From the NCBI GenBank assembly GCA_016784025.1, contig JADHVL010000015.1, positions 31,957 to 95,956 of the forward strand: a stretch of 64,000 nucleotides of DNA, in the 5' to 3' direction. Below, in pieces: positions 8,012 to 18,171 of this stretch (position 1 is the stretch's first letter; every line of letters starts with the position of its first letter). The translations under genes were made by a program, and so were the position numbers. The notes beneath the pieces were generated by a model that was not told the origin of the DNA, searched no databases, and saw only the letters and a list, made by a program, of their open reading frames with translations. This DNA is from Fidelibacterota bacterium. GTDB lineage: Bacteria; Fidelibacterota; UBA8477; JABMPR01.

Positions 8012-11000
8012 CTAATCATCAAAGTTTGGGTGAATGGGAAACTCGATGACAAAATGGGCACCGGGTGCGTCTTTTAGATTGACGGTCCCCATGAGCTGTT
8101 GCTCAGACAAAATTTTAAGTAGATATAAGCCCAGCGAATGAATTGAATCCCAGACCACGGGTTTTTGAAGACCGATCCCGTTATCAATGACTTCCAGGCG
8201 TAGACAGTCATCTTCATATTCGGTAAATTGTATGGTGATGAGTTTGCCCTGCTTGGCAGGGTCGGGGAAGGCATACTTCAATGCGTTGGTCACCATTTCA
8301 TTGATCATCAATCCACAGGGTACAGCGATATCTACGGGCAAACTTATCTCCGGTATCTTTGTCCTGATCTCAATAGGTGCAGCTTGTCTACCAAAAGCAG
8401 CATGGAGAGTATCGGTTAGATCCTGGATGTAGGTGGATATGTCAATATTATCGAATTCAGGTGACCGATAGAGTGCATCGTGCACCAGGGCCATAGAATT
8501 GACTCGATTTTTTATGTCATCGAGAGTTTGAAGTGTTTTATCGTTTTCAGTACCGGCCTTTTGCAATCCCAGCAGACTGGCAACAAGCTGCAGATTGTTT
8601 TTTACACGATGATGGACCTCCTTAAGTAGTATATCTTTTTCGAGAATAGATTTTTCCAGAAGACTTCTCTGGCGGACGATTTCTGTAACGTCTTCAAGAG
8701 ATATCATGACCTGATTCGTCATTCCAACTATGTTTTTGAGAGGATAAAGGAGCATTTGAACCACCTTCGTACTTCCATTATCAGCTATGAATTTAACTTC
8801 AGGAATTTCTATGATGTTGCCCTCTACAGCTTTTCTGAAGCTTATACCCAAAGACAACTTGTTTGCCAGCTCGTCTTCTTCCACATGATAATCCTTGATA
8901 ATATCCTCAGGACTATCAGCTCCCCAAAGTTCTACCCAACCAGAATTAAGATGTGTGATGTTTCCTTCAGAATTGTGGATAGCCATGGGAATAGGGGACT
9001 GGGCGATTACGGCGCGAAAATAATTTGCTCTTTCACTGGCCTTTACGTGAGCTTTACGACGAGATTCAATTTGAGCATTGAGCTGTATGTTGTGTTTTTC
9101 CAGTTCCAATCCATGTTTAACTAGAAAATTAGTACGCAGGCGAAAGGCTACCACGATAATGAGAATGAGTAAAAATATACTGCTGGAAATAAACCACCAT
9201 GTTTCATAGAATTCCGGATGGATAATCAGATGAAGAGAAGGACCATTGTTATTCCAAACCAAATCATTGTTACTGCCCTTGAGATGAAAAGTATAATTCC
9301 CAGGGGGTAGATTGGAAAAAGTTACTTCTCTTTGAGTACCAAGTTGCCTCCACTGTTCATCAAAACCTTCCATAAAATATGCATATTTATTGCTGCTAGG
9401 ATGGTAATAGTCCAGGCTGGCAAAGCTCAGACTGAAAAATAAATCATCTGGATACAACTCCAACTGGGGGGTGGTGGTGATAGATTTTTCTAAGACGACT
9501 CGATCTTTGAATTTTTGGTTGATACCTATGGGTACATTCATGATAGATAATTCTGTAAACCTCACAGGTGGAATATGACGATTATCATGAATCTGATTCG
9601 GGTGGAAATAAGTGATTCCCCTGACACCACCAAAATATAGCCACCCATTATCAAGTTGGCACCCTGCCGGGTTGAACTCTTTGCTTAATACGCCATCAGC
9701 AGTACCATATGTTTTAAGTATTTTTTTCTTAGGATGATATTGTGCCAGACCATTATTAGTGCTCATCCACAACCATCCATGGGTGTCCTGGAAAATGCTG
9801 TAAACCGCACTACTTGGTAATCCATCTTCAGTAGAATAGTTCTCGAAGGTACCATTGCGTGGATTAAAACGGCTTATCCCACCACCGTAGGTCCCCAACC
9901 ATAGATATCCATCCTCATCCTCAAAGAAACACATCACATCATTATTTGGTAATGTAGTCGGGTTACCTGGGGAGGCTTTAAATTGTTTTAGCGTTTCGGT
10001 ATTACGATCAAATCCGATCAATCCTTCGTTTTCGGCTCCAATCCATAATCTTCCTCGAGAATCTTCGAACATGACGTAATATGCAATGTTACCAAGATTT
10101 ATCTCATCAGTTCCAAATGTTTGAAAGGTTTCAAATTCCATGCTTTTTGGATCAAGACGAAAAAGACCTTCATTCCAGCTACCCAACCAGATACTTCCCT
10201 CACTATCCTCAAGCATGGATAACAAGTACTCACTTTGAAGGCCTTTAGGATTGCCGATATCGGGTTCAATATGTATGAAAGCATCGGAATTCTTTCTCAG
10301 GAGATCAAGACTGGTACTTGCACTAATAACCCAAAGATTGTCATGTTGATCTACCAGGATATCCTGAATTCCGTTGTCACTAATACTTCCCGGGTCATCT
10401 GGATCGTGTTGATACTTTTTAAATGTATTTGTGTTGGTGTTATAATAGGTGAGACCAGTTGACCAGGTAGCAATCCAGAGGTTCCCCTGGCTGTCGTTTT
10501 CAATTTGAAGTATGCGATTGTCATGCAAGCCCTCAGGATTAAGGGGATCGTAACTCAGAGCATGGAATTTTTTTCTATTGCGAACGTATTTACCAACTCC
10601 GCCAACTGATGTCCCTACCCAGATAATATCCCCATCATCATAAAATGATTGGATTGCATCATCATTTAAAGCGGTTTCATCGTAGACCTTTTTGCCGATA
10701 ATTTCTATGAGTTTGCCATTTAAATCCAGGATCAGAATGCCTTTGGAATCTGTGCCAACCCATATGCGATCATCTCCAGTTTGTACCATACTGCTTACGC
10801 TGGTTTCGGGATAGTCGGGGTTGATAGTAGAAGTATACCCGTGGTGAATGAAACTATCGGTTTCAGGGTCATAACAATCCAGACCGCCCCAGGTTGTTCC
10901 CACCCAAATTCGATAATTTTCGCCATCAAAGGTTTCATAGATATAATTTACGTTGTTGTCAAAAAGAGATGATGGATCATCCTTATTGTAACGGTAGGTT

Positions 11001-11638
11001 CTCATGGCATAGGTTTTCAAGTCCAGAACATTCACTCCATTCCGCGTTGAAATCCAAAGCTGGTTCTCATGATCCTCAAAAAGACCATAGATCACGCGAT
11101 CTGCAAGCGTATCTGCATTTGTAATAAGGGTCTCTACGGGTATAGATATCCCCGTTTCGGGATTGAATCGGAATAGGCCACCCCCTGAAGTACCTATCCA
11201 GATATAACCTTCACTATCTTCTTGCAATCCCCAAATTGTTCCATCACCTAGTGAAAGACTGTCATTGGGATCGTGGGGGTAGTGAACAAATGATTCAGTC
11301 TCATCTATATACTTATTCAAACCTGAAACGTAGGTGCCTATCCATAGATTGCCCTTACTGTCCAGGAGACTTGAATAGATAGAATTTGAATTGATGGATG
11401 ATGAATCCATGGGGTCGTGTCGGAATTTCTTGAAGGTGACCCCATCATAGCGGTTTAAACCGTCTTCGGTACCAAACCACATAAAGCCATTTATATCCTG
11501 GGCGATTGTCATCACACTATTTTGAGAGAGACCCTGGTTAATATCAATGGTTTCAAATTGATAGGAGTGATGGTCATTCGCCATGGTGAAACTGACCAGG
11601 AAAAGAAGCACAAGGATTGATTGAGATATTTTCTTCAT
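8012..11638 (-). CDS. Two-component-propeller hybrid sensor histidine kinase (HisKA_2 type)
   Basis: A 1208-residue membrane kinase. A signal peptide is followed by about 14 ligand-binding propeller repeats of the form GLW-x-GT-x-GGL-x-R/Y (WFGTEDGLNRYD, WIGTYVSGLNKY, WIGTSGGGLFRF and others) over residues 30-700. A Y_Y_Y domain follows (about 730-810, ending FSNLPPGNYTFHLKGS), then one transmembrane helix (about 815-836), a PAS domain (about 870-985), a HisKA_2 dimerisation domain with the phosphorylatable His in LLKEVHHRVKNN (about 1005), and an HATPase domain with N and G boxes (NEMVTNALKYAF, DNGIGL). There is no receiver or DNA-binding domain and no adjacent response-regulator gene, so its partner is encoded elsewhere. 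Confidence 0.93.
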   Translation of the reverse strand: MKKISQSILVLLFLVSFTMANDHHSYQFETIDINQGLSQNSVMTIAQDINGFMWFGTEDGLNRYDGVTFKKFRHDPMDSSSINSNSIYSSLLDSKGNLWIGTYVSGLNKYIDETESFVHYPHDPNDSLSLGDGTIWGLQEDSEGYIWIGTSGGGLFRFNPETGISIPVETLITNADTLADRVIYGLFEDHENQLWISTRNGVNVLDLKTYAMRTYRYNKDDPSSLFDNNVNYIYETFDGENYRIWVGTTWGGLDCYDPETDSFIHHGYTSTINPDYPETSVSSMVQTGDDRIWVGTDSKGILILDLNGKLIEIIGKKVYDETALNDDAIQSFYDDGDIIWVGTSVGGVGKYVRNRKKFHALSYDPLNPEGLHDNRILQIENDSQGNLWIATWSTGLTYYNTNTNTFKKYQHDPDDPGSISDNGIQDILVDQHDNLWVISASTSLDLLRKNSDAFIHIEPDIGNPKGLQSEYLLSMLEDSEGSIWLGSWNEGLFRLDPKSMEFETFQTFGTDEINLGNIAYYVMFEDSRGRLWIGAENEGLIGFDRNTETLKQFKASPGNPTTLPNNDVMCFFEDEDGYLWLGTYGGGISRFNPRNGTFENYSTEDGLPSSAVYSIFQDTHGWLWMSTNNGLAQYHPKKKILKTYGTADGVLSKEFNPAGCQLDNGWLYFGGVRGITYFHPNQIHDNRHIPPVRFTELSIMNVPIGINQKFKDRVVLEKSITTTPQLELYPDDLFFSLSFASLDYYHPSSNKYAYFMEGFDEQWRQLGTQREVTFSNLPPGNYTFHLKGSNNDLVWNNNGPSLHLIIHPEFYETWWFISSSIFLLILIIVVAFRLRTNFLVKHGLELEKHNIQLNAQIESRRKAHVKASERANYFRAVIAQSPIPMAIHNSEGNITHLNSGWVELWGADSPEDIIKDYHVEEDELANKLSLGISFRKAVEGNIIEIPEVKFIADNGSTKVVQMLLYPLKNIVGMTNQVMISLEDVTEIVRQRSLLEKSILEKDILLKEVHHRVKNNLQLVASLLGLQKAGTENDKTLQTLDDIKNRVNSMALVHDALYRSPEFDNIDISTYIQDLTDTLHAAFGRQAAPIEIRTKIPEISLPVDIAVPCGLMINEMVTNALKYAFPDPAKQGKLITIQFTEYEDDCLRLEVIDNGIGLQKPVVWDSIHSLGLYLLKILSEQQLMGTVNLKDAPGAHFVIEFPIHPNFDD

Positions 11639-11871
11639 AAGCTTTTCCTGACGGTTCTTGCGTTTATGACGCTAACAAATATTCAGAGAAAAAAATCAAA
11701 TATTTTTGAGTAAAGATAAGTCAAGAAATATAGTGTGAATCCAAAGACCTACAAAGGGTAGAAACGATATCTGGAAGGTTTCAAGAAGACCAGCTTAGGC
11801 CAGTATTTTGGGTTGATCTTTTGGCAGTGTATGCAGTCGAGTTATTGAGTGGCCTACTGGGTTGTGCTACA

Positions 11872-12633
11872 TTATTTATCGGAAAAAAATACGTCCCAGT
11901 TTTTCAAGGTATCCTCAGAGGCGTGTTGGCTCGCGTCCTTTTTATTGCGTCCCTCCCCAAATCCTACGACAGCGCCATCGATGATAACCTGGATCATATA
12001 AAGTGGATCATGGTCTGGTCCAGTCGTTTTAGTCACCTCAAAAGCAGGATTACTCATCTTCAAGCGTTGGCATTTTTCAGCTAACTGACCTTTATAGTTA
12101 AAGGACTGTAATTCAGCAGCATAATCAGCCTTGCCAGCGATCACATGTTTTTTGACCCAGATGGCAGCCGGTTCATACCCACCATCCATATAGATGGCAG
12201 CTATGAGCGATTCAATAACGTCAGCCATGATGGAATCATTGTCTCGTTGACCTCCACGACGGCTAGAGTCACTGAGAAGAATCCATTTTCCCAGATCCAG
12301 ACGAAGCGCACATTCCGAGAGATAGTTCCCATTTACCAGAATGGTTCGATATTTAGTAAGGGTTCCCTCATTAAGATGAAGGTGTGTTTTGAACAGATAA
12401 TCTGACACAACCAGTTGGAGAACTGCATCCCCGAGGAACTCAAGACGCTCATATGAGTAACGAATATTGTTCTGGCTGGCAAATGAACTGTGGGTTAAAG
12501 CACGCTCCAGTAAATGAGGTTGGGCAAATGAATAGCCCAGGGCTTTTTCAATTGCAGAAAGATTTTTTGCAAAGTGGTCAGAGACCACCGGCTTCGAATC
12601 ATCTTTCCTGAAGAGTTTCCCCAAAATCCTCAT
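11872..12633 (-). CDS. rnc: Ribonuclease III
   Basis: Cleaves double-stranded RNA in rRNA processing and mRNA decay. The signature ERLEFLGDAVLQLVVSDYLF and the second acidic cluster ADVIESLIAAIYMDGG give the metal-binding Glu and Asp residues. The C-terminal double-stranded RNA-binding domain is seen in NYKGQLAEKCQ through NKKDASQHASEDTL. ATG 12633 (MRILGKLF) is preferred over 12690, because it begins just after the fabF stop and gives the usual family length (253 residues). The fabF-rnc order is common in bacteria. An N-terminal extension of about 20 basic residues precedes the conserved core. Confidence 0.95.
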   Translation of the reverse strand: MRILGKLFRKDDSKPVVSDHFAKNLSAIEKALGYSFAQPHLLERALTHSSFASQNNIRYSYERLEFLGDAVLQLVVSDYLFKTHLHLNEGTLTKYRTILVNGNYLSECALRLDLGKWILLSDSSRRGGQRDNDSIMADVIESLIAAIYMDGGYEPAAIWVKKHVIAGKADYAAELQSFNYKGQLAEKCQRLKMSNPAFEVTKTTGPDHDPLYMIQVIIDGAVVGFGEGRNKKDASQHASEDTLKNWDVFFSDK

Positions 12634-12643
12634 AAGTGTTTGA

Positions 12644-13885
12644 TTAGGCCTTATATTCCTTAACCGCCAACACGGCATTGTGACCACCAAAACCGAAAGA
12701 ATTACTAATTCCCGCTCTCACCTCACGTTGAACGGATACACCAGGTGTATAGTTCAAATCGCATTCATCACAGGGATTCTCGTGGTGAATAGTAGGAGCA
12801 ATTGTGTTGGTCATAACTGTTTGTACAAGAGCCGCCAGTTCAATTCCACCTGAAGCACCGAGGAGGTGACCCGTCATGGATTTTGTTGAACTTACTGAAA
12901 GCTTATAGGCATGATCGCCAAAGACATTTTTAATAGCAATGGACTCGTTTTTATCATTGGCTGGTGTGGAAGTGCCATGGGCATTTATATAATCAATATC
13001 CGTGGGATTAAGATCGCCATCTGATAGTGCCATTTTCATGGCGCGATTGGCACCTTCACCACCTGAAGCAGGGCTGGTGATATGGTAAGCATCTGCAGTC
13101 ATTCCAAAACCAGACAACTCAGCAAGGATGTTAGCACCCCTGGCCTGAGCATGTTCAAGACTTTCCAGAACAAAGACACCGGCTCCTTCGCCCATAACAA
13201 AGCCATCTCGTGCTTTATCAAAGGGTCTGCTGGCAGAATCTGGATCAGGATTAAATGTGAGGGCTTTCATGTTGGCAAAACCAGCAAAGCCCATATGGGT
13301 AAGGGCAGCATCGGAACCACCACAAACCATGACATCTGCATCACCATAACGGATGGCCCGCATGCCAAGCCCAACTGCATGAGCAGCTGTGGCGCAAGCT
13401 GAGTTTACTGAAAAGTTTGGTCCTTTGAGTCCCCAGATAATTGAAACATATCCTGCAGCAATATCTGGAATCATCATGGGAATAAAGAAGGGGCTGACCC
13501 GTCGATGTCCACGTTTAATTAGCATGGCATGTTGTTCTTCAAAAGTGTACAGACCACCAACACCACTTCCGATGATGACACCCATTCGTGTAGGATCTTC
13601 ATTAGCAGTATCCAGACCACTTTGTGCAATAGCAGCCCTGGCTGAATGCACAGAATAGCGAGTAAAGGGATCCATACGACGTGCTTCTTTAAAATCAACT
13701 ACATCATCTATGTGAAGTTCGTCTTTTGCAGTGGCTGCTACAGTAGCATTGTAACCTTCATCCACCAACCAATCCTGGGTGGTTACTCCATTCGTTCCTG
13801 CAACCAGATTGTTCCAGAATTTATCGATTTCATTCCCCAACGGTGAAACGATCCCCATTCCGGTAATAACAACACGCTTTTTCAT
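12644..13885 (-). CDS. fabF: Beta-ketoacyl-ACP synthase II
   Basis: A 413-residue condensing enzyme that elongates acyl-ACP with malonyl-ACP in type II fatty acid synthesis. The Cys-His-His catalytic triad is visible: the nucleophile in VNSACATAAHAVG, one His in NAHGTSTPANDKNES and the other in TKSMTGHLLGASGGIE. The N-terminus KKRVVITGMGIVSPLG is characteristic. Start 13885 follows a GGGAG site. It is downstream of acpP on the same strand, and its stop lies 11 bp before the rnc start, so the genes are probably co-transcribed. Confidence 0.97.
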   Translation of the reverse strand: MKKRVVITGMGIVSPLGNEIDKFWNNLVAGTNGVTTQDWLVDEGYNATVAATAKDELHIDDVVDFKEARRMDPFTRYSVHSARAAIAQSGLDTANEDPTRMGVIIGSGVGGLYTFEEQHAMLIKRGHRRVSPFFIPMMIPDIAAGYVSIIWGLKGPNFSVNSACATAAHAVGLGMRAIRYGDADVMVCGGSDAALTHMGFAGFANMKALTFNPDPDSASRPFDKARDGFVMGEGAGVFVLESLEHAQARGANILAELSGFGMTADAYHITSPASGGEGANRAMKMALSDGDLNPTDIDYINAHGTSTPANDKNESIAIKNVFGDHAYKLSVSSTKSMTGHLLGASGGIELAALVQTVMTNTIAPTIHHENPCDECDLNYTPGVSVQREVRAGISNSFGFGGHNAVLAVKEYKA

Positions 13886-13985
13886 GGTACTCCCTTATAA
13901 AAAAACTGGATTCACTGTAAAGCCGGGATTCAACCCCAGACCCCTCAGTGAACCCAGCTTTATTTCAGAATATTTTGACTACAGC

Positions 13986-14219
13986 TTATCCAAGCTTACT
14001 GTCAACGTACTGAACGGCCTTCCCAACAGTTGTGATGGTCTCAGCATCTTCATCGGGAATTTCAATATCGAAAACTTCTTCGAACTGCATAATGAGTTCA
14101 ACAGTATCTAGTGAGTCTGCACCCAGATCATCAATAAATGAAGCATCCTCAGTGATCTTTGCAGCATCAACACCTAATTTCTCGACAATAACGTCTCGTA
14201 CTTTTTCAAAGGTTGACAT
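13986..14219 (-). CDS. acpP: Acyl carrier protein
   Basis: A 77-residue acidic helical protein carrying the growing acyl chain. The 4'-phosphopantetheine attachment Ser is in [20 protein letters not shown] precedes ATG 14219 at ideal spacing, in keeping with the high expression expected of this protein. It sits between fabG and fabF in the conserved fatty acid operon. Confidence 0.97.
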   Translation of the reverse strand: MSTFEKVRDVIVEKLGVDAAKITEDASFIDDLGADSLDTVELIMQFEEVFDIEIPDEDAETITTVGKAVQYVDSKLG

Positions 14220-14246
14220 ATAATTCTTTCCTCCTAACGTTCAATT

Positions 14247-14996
14247 CTATCCTTGCATGACCAGGCCGCCATCAACATTGAAGACCTGACCTGTGATATA
14301 TCCAGCTTGCTCGGAACCCAAAAAAGCTACCAGATTGGCAACATCTTGAGGTTCTCCAATACGACCCAGTGGGATCTGTGCGAACATTTTTTCCTTGGCA
14401 TCGTCTGTGATCGATTCTGTCATATCGGTGGCAATATAACCAGGTGCAACGGCATTCACAGTGATTCCTCTTGACCCAACTTCCTTAGCCAGAGACTTGG
14501 TAAACCCAATAATACCAGCCTTTGAAGCTGCATAATTGGCTTGTCCAGCATTACCCATTTGTCCAACTACAGAAGTAATATTTATAATGCGACCCCCTCG
14601 CAATTTCAAAAAATTTCTTAATAAAGCCTGAGACATATTGAAGACACTTTTAAGATTGATATTCATGATATCATCCCATTGCTCTTCCTTCATACGCATC
14701 ATGAGATTGTCTCGAGTAATTCCAGCATTGTTAATTAATACATCTACTTGGCCAAAGGCTTCCAAAGCAGCCGCACTCAAAGCTTTACAATCATCCATGG
14801 ATGAAACATCAGCAGCAACACCCAAACACGTATATCCCTGAGCTTCAAATTCTTCCTGAACTTGTTGACAATCCTCAGCTTTACGACTGCTGACTACTAC
14901 TTTTGCTCCTAGTTCGGCTAAGGCCAGGGCTATCTGGTGGCCAATACCTCTGGTTGATCCTGTGACGACGACTACTTTTCCCTGATAATCGATCAT
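14247..14996 (-). CDS. fabG: 3-oxoacyl-ACP reductase
   Basis: A 249-residue short-chain dehydrogenase that reduces 3-oxoacyl-ACP with NADPH. The Rossmann glycine motif (TGSTRGIGHQIA), NNAG at about residue 88, the catalytic Ser (ITSVVGQMG) and YxxxK (YAASKAG) are present, and the C-terminus ends GQVFNVDGGLVM as in true FabG proteins. The start overlaps the fabD stop as ATGA, indicating translational coupling. Confidence 0.96.
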   Translation of the reverse strand: MIDYQGKVVVVTGSTRGIGHQIALALAELGAKVVVSSRKAEDCQQVQEEFEAQGYTCLGVAADVSSMDDCKALSAAALEAFGQVDVLINNAGITRDNLMMRMKEEQWDDIMNINLKSVFNMSQALLRNFLKLRGGRIINITSVVGQMGNAGQANYAASKAGIIGFTKSLAKEVGSRGITVNAVAPGYIATDMTESITDDAKEKMFAQIPLGRIGEPQDVANLVAFLGSEQAGYITGQVFNVDGGLVMQG

Positions 14997-15907
14997 GATA
15001 TTACCTCCAATTGTTCCTGGGTTGCGATACCGCCCGTTGCAATATCCCGGTGGATACGTTTAACCAATCCCTGAAGTACTTTTCCAGGTCCTATTTCCAC
15101 TATTTCTTCAACGCCATCCCCAACCATGTATTGAACTGTATCCTCCCAAAGAACAGGATTTTCTAGCTGCTCAATCAGATTGTTTTTGATTTTTTCAGGA
15201 TCCGTTGTTGGCTTGGCATCAACATTGGCTACCACTGGAACTTTAGCTTTGTTAAATTTAGTATTCTCTATGATGACACTCAGGCCATCTTTGGCTGGCG
15301 ACATGAGGGGGGAGTGGAAAGCACCACTCACATTCAATGCCAAGGCTTTGCGTGCTCCTAGATTTTTGGCAATTTCCATGGCGAAGTGAACGGCTACTGT
15401 CTCACCTGAGATGACAATTTGTCCAGGTGAGTTGTAATTTGCAGCCTGCACGATACCCCTTGAAGCAGCATGTTTGCACACCTTGGTAATATCTTCGCGA
15501 GACATATTCAGAATGGCTGCCATGGTTCCAGTTTGACTTTCTCCTGCAGCCTGCATTCCTTCTGAACGTACCTTTACAATTGCCAGAGCATCTTCAAAAC
15601 TGAGTACATCTGCTGCGAAAAGGGCTGAGAATTCACCAAGACTATGACCTGCAGTCATTGAAAATTCGTAGGATTTTGGCAGGAGTGTAAACAGAGCCGC
15701 TGATGCAACAAACAAAGCGGGCTGGGTTACCCTGGTTTCTGTCAAATCTTCCAGAGGGCCATTGAAACTGACATTAGCTACATCAAAGCCAAGAATTTCG
15801 TTAGCATTAGCATACATATCTTTTATTGATTGATGTTTGTCAAATATATCCTGTCCCATTCCAACATACTGGGAAGCCTGTCCTGGAAAAACGAGAGCAC
15901 GTTTCAT
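14993..15907 (-). CDS. fabD: Malonyl-CoA:ACP transacylase
   Basis: A 304-residue enzyme loading malonyl groups onto ACP. The catalytic Ser is in AGHSLGEFSAL and the catalytic His in GAFHSPLM; the N-terminal FPGQASQYVGMG is the family signature. It begins 3 bp after the fabH stop and overlaps fabG by four bases, so it is an internal member of the fatty acid operon. Confidence 0.96.
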   Translation of the reverse strand: MKRALVFPGQASQYVGMGQDIFDKHQSIKDMYANANEILGFDVANVSFNGPLEDLTETRVTQPALFVASAALFTLLPKSYEFSMTAGHSLGEFSALFAADVLSFEDALAIVKVRSEGMQAAGESQTGTMAAILNMSREDITKVCKHAASRGIVQAANYNSPGQIVISGETVAVHFAMEIAKNLGARKALALNVSGAFHSPLMSPAKDGLSVIIENTKFNKAKVPVVANVDAKPTTDPEKIKNNLIEQLENPVLWEDTVQYMVGDGVEEIVEIGPGKVLQGLVKRIHRDIATGGIATQEQLEVIS

Positions 15908-15910
15908 GAA

Positions 15911-16909
15911 TTACCCTTTCTTGCTGGGTCCATAGCGCAGTAAAATACTGCCCCAGGTATACCCTGCACCAAATGCGGCAAAAAGAACAAGATCGCCATC
16001 TTTTATACGCCCATTACGGACAACTTCATCCAATCCCAAGGGAAGTGTACCAGCAGTGGTATTGCCGTATTTATCGATGTTAAGTAAGACTTGTTCATCT
16101 TTAAAGCCTGCCTTACGAGCTGCAACGTCGATGATTCGTTTATTCGCCTGATGCGGAATGAAGATTCCAACATCTTCTGCTTTTAAATTATTTTTCTCAA
16201 GAATTTCAGCACTGACGTTGGCCATATCGTTGGAGGCACGTTTGAACACACTGCGTCCATCCTGATAGATATAGTGTTCCCTTGCATCAACTGTTGCATG
16301 GGTGGCTGGTTTCCGACTTCCACCAGCTTTCATGTGTAATGCATCTGCACCACTACCATCAATCCGGAGGATATCATCAATCATTCCAAAATTTTCATCT
16401 TCAGTAGGCTCAAGCAGAACTGCGCCACCACCATCACCAAAGAGAATACAGGTATTACGATCAGTATAATCTAGAATAGAGCTCATGGTATCCACACCCA
16501 CTACAATCACCTTTTTTGAACCGGTCTGGATGAGTGAGGAACCAGATTTTAGAGCAAAAAGAAAACCTGAGCAGGCTCCAGATAGATCATAACCCCAGGC
16601 GTTGACCGCACCGATTTTTTCCTGAATCAAGGCAGCTGTTGACGGGAAGAGCATATCAGGAGTGACGGTTGCCACGATAATGGCATCAATCTCTTCTGCT
16701 TTGGTTCCTGTTTCAGCCAGTAACTTGGTTACGGCGCTTACACTCATATCAGAACTGGCTTCACCTTCAGCAGCTACTCGTCTTTCTTTAATGCCTGTTC
16801 GACTGACAATCCATTCATCATTGGTATCCACCATTTTTTCCAAATCAAAATTTGTAATTACTCTTTTTGGTACATAGGAGGCAACTCCAGTTATTGCAGC
16901 ACGAATCAT
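15911..16909 (-). CDS. fabH: Beta-ketoacyl-ACP synthase III
   Basis: A 332-residue initiation condensing enzyme joining acetyl-CoA and malonyl-ACP. The Cys-His-Asn triad is visible in DLSGACSGFLFAL, FIPHQANKRI and KYGNTTAGTLPLG. The N-terminal motif ITGVASYVPKRVITN and the RTGIKERR segment are typical. It follows plsX by about 17 bp, matching the widespread plsX-fabH-fabD-fabG-acpP-fabF order. Confidence 0.96.
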   Translation of the reverse strand: MIRAAITGVASYVPKRVITNFDLEKMVDTNDEWIVSRTGIKERRVAAEGEASSDMSVSAVTKLLAETGTKAEEIDAIIVATVTPDMLFPSTAALIQEKIGAVNAWGYDLSGACSGFLFALKSGSSLIQTGSKKVIVVGVDTMSSILDYTDRNTCILFGDGGGAVLLEPTEDENFGMIDDILRIDGSGADALHMKAGGSRKPATHATVDAREHYIYQDGRSVFKRASNDMANVSAEILEKNNLKAEDVGIFIPHQANKRIIDVAARKAGFKDEQVLLNIDKYGNTTAGTLPLGLDEVVRNGRIKDGDLVLFAAFGAGYTWGSILLRYGPSKKG

Positions 16910-16926
16910 ATTATTTCCCTGATTGG

Positions 16927-17967
16927 TTAGTGGTGGATGATTTGTTCGTCCATATCCGTATATACGATGTTGGATAGGGATTTTGTAATTTCCTGTTCAA
17001 TGGCATCGATCATATTCGATTGAATGAGGCTTTGGGCTTCAAAAAGAGCGGCCTTAATGGCTTTCTCGTTTGAGGATCCGTGAGCGATGAGCGAAATACC
17101 CTTAATGCCAAGTAAGGGTGAACCCCCATAATTGTTGGGGTCAAAAATGCCCATCAGCTCCGTAAATACTGGTTTGATAAGGCGGGCACCTAAAAGTCTG
17201 CTGGGACGATCTATTCTTCGCTTGATCATACTAAACAGAGTCTTGAAAGTACTCTCGGCTAACTTTAATGATACGTTGCCTGTAAACCCATCGGTTACGA
17301 TCACATCGAATTTATCGAAAAAGATGTCTCGACCTTCAGCATAGCCTATAAAATTTAAGCTGGAATCTTCCAGGAGTCGCTTGGCTTCTCTCACAAGTGA
17401 GGTGCCCTTTTCAGCTTCCTCACCAATACTCATAAGCCCCACTCGGGGTTTTTCTGTTTTGGTTAGATAGCGGTGCACGATGCTGCCCATGATTCCGTAT
17501 TGAAGCAAGTTTTTTGGTTTGGCTTGAGCAGTTGCGCCTACATCCAGCAATAGGGTAGCACCTTCTTCATGGGGCATAAAAGCTCCAACTGCAGGACGAT
17601 CAACTCCAGGAATGCGACCCAGGGTGAGAAGGGAATAGGTCATGATAGCACCAGTATTCCCTGCAGAAATAAAAGCATCGGCATCATTTGACTTAACCAA
17701 CCCAATACCAACTCGCATTGAGGAATCTTTTTTTTCTTTATAGGATCTGGTTGGTGATTCATCCATGGCTAGTACCTGGGAGGCATGCTGAATATGTAAG
17801 CGAGGACTTTTAAAAGATCTGTTTTGAAGCTCGTGGCGGATAAGGTCTTCCTTACCAACCAGTATGACTTCACCAATACTTCTAGGATCATTCAAATATT
17901 GAATGGCCCCATCGATATTGATAAAAGGGGCATTATCGCCCCCCATACTATCAACCACGATTTTCAT
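16927..17967 (-). CDS. plsX: Phosphate acyltransferase
   Basis: Converts acyl-ACP to acyl-phosphate for the first step of phospholipid synthesis. The start MKIVVDSMGGDNAP is the family signature, and GNTGAIMT, GVDRPA and VTDGFTGNV are conserved segments. ATG 17967 gives 346 residues; an in-frame TTG at 17979 overlaps the rpmF stop and would add four residues, so the exact start is uncertain. The coupling rpmF-plsX-fabH is the usual bacterial arrangement. Confidence 0.94.
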   Translation of the reverse strand: MKIVVDSMGGDNAPFINIDGAIQYLNDPRSIGEVILVGKEDLIRHELQNRSFKSPRLHIQHASQVLAMDESPTRSYKEKKDSSMRVGIGLVKSNDADAFISAGNTGAIMTYSLLTLGRIPGVDRPAVGAFMPHEEGATLLLDVGATAQAKPKNLLQYGIMGSIVHRYLTKTEKPRVGLMSIGEEAEKGTSLVREAKRLLEDSSLNFIGYAEGRDIFFDKFDVIVTDGFTGNVSLKLAESTFKTLFSMIKRRIDRPSRLLGARLIKPVFTELMGIFDPNNYGGSPLLGIKGISLIAHGSSNEKAIKAALFEAQSLIQSNMIDAIEQEITKSLSNIVYTDMDEQIIHH

Positions 17968-17975
17968 TTTTGGAA

Positions 17976-18158
17976 TCAAACTTCTTTAGGAATGGTAACC
18001 TGTTTTCCCTTGTAATATCCGCAATGGGGACAAACACGGTGTGGTAATTTTGGTTCACTGCAGTTTGTGCAGGTGATAAGACCAGCAAGAGTCGCCTTCC
18101 AGTGAGTGCGACGTTTATCCCTTTTGGCCCGTGAGGTTTTTCTTTTTGGTACAGCCAC
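17976..18158 (-). CDS. rpmF: 50S ribosomal protein L32
   Basis: A 60-residue ribosomal protein. The N-terminus [17 protein letters not shown] is diagnostic. A zinc ribbon is intact: CTNCS near residue 32 and CPHCG near 45. It lies between yceD and plsX, the standard place for rpmF. Confidence 0.97.
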   Translation of the reverse strand: MAVPKRKTSRAKRDKRRTHWKATLAGLITCTNCSEPKLPHRVCPHCGYYKGKQVTIPKEV

Positions 18159-18171
18159 GAGTTGAAATCTC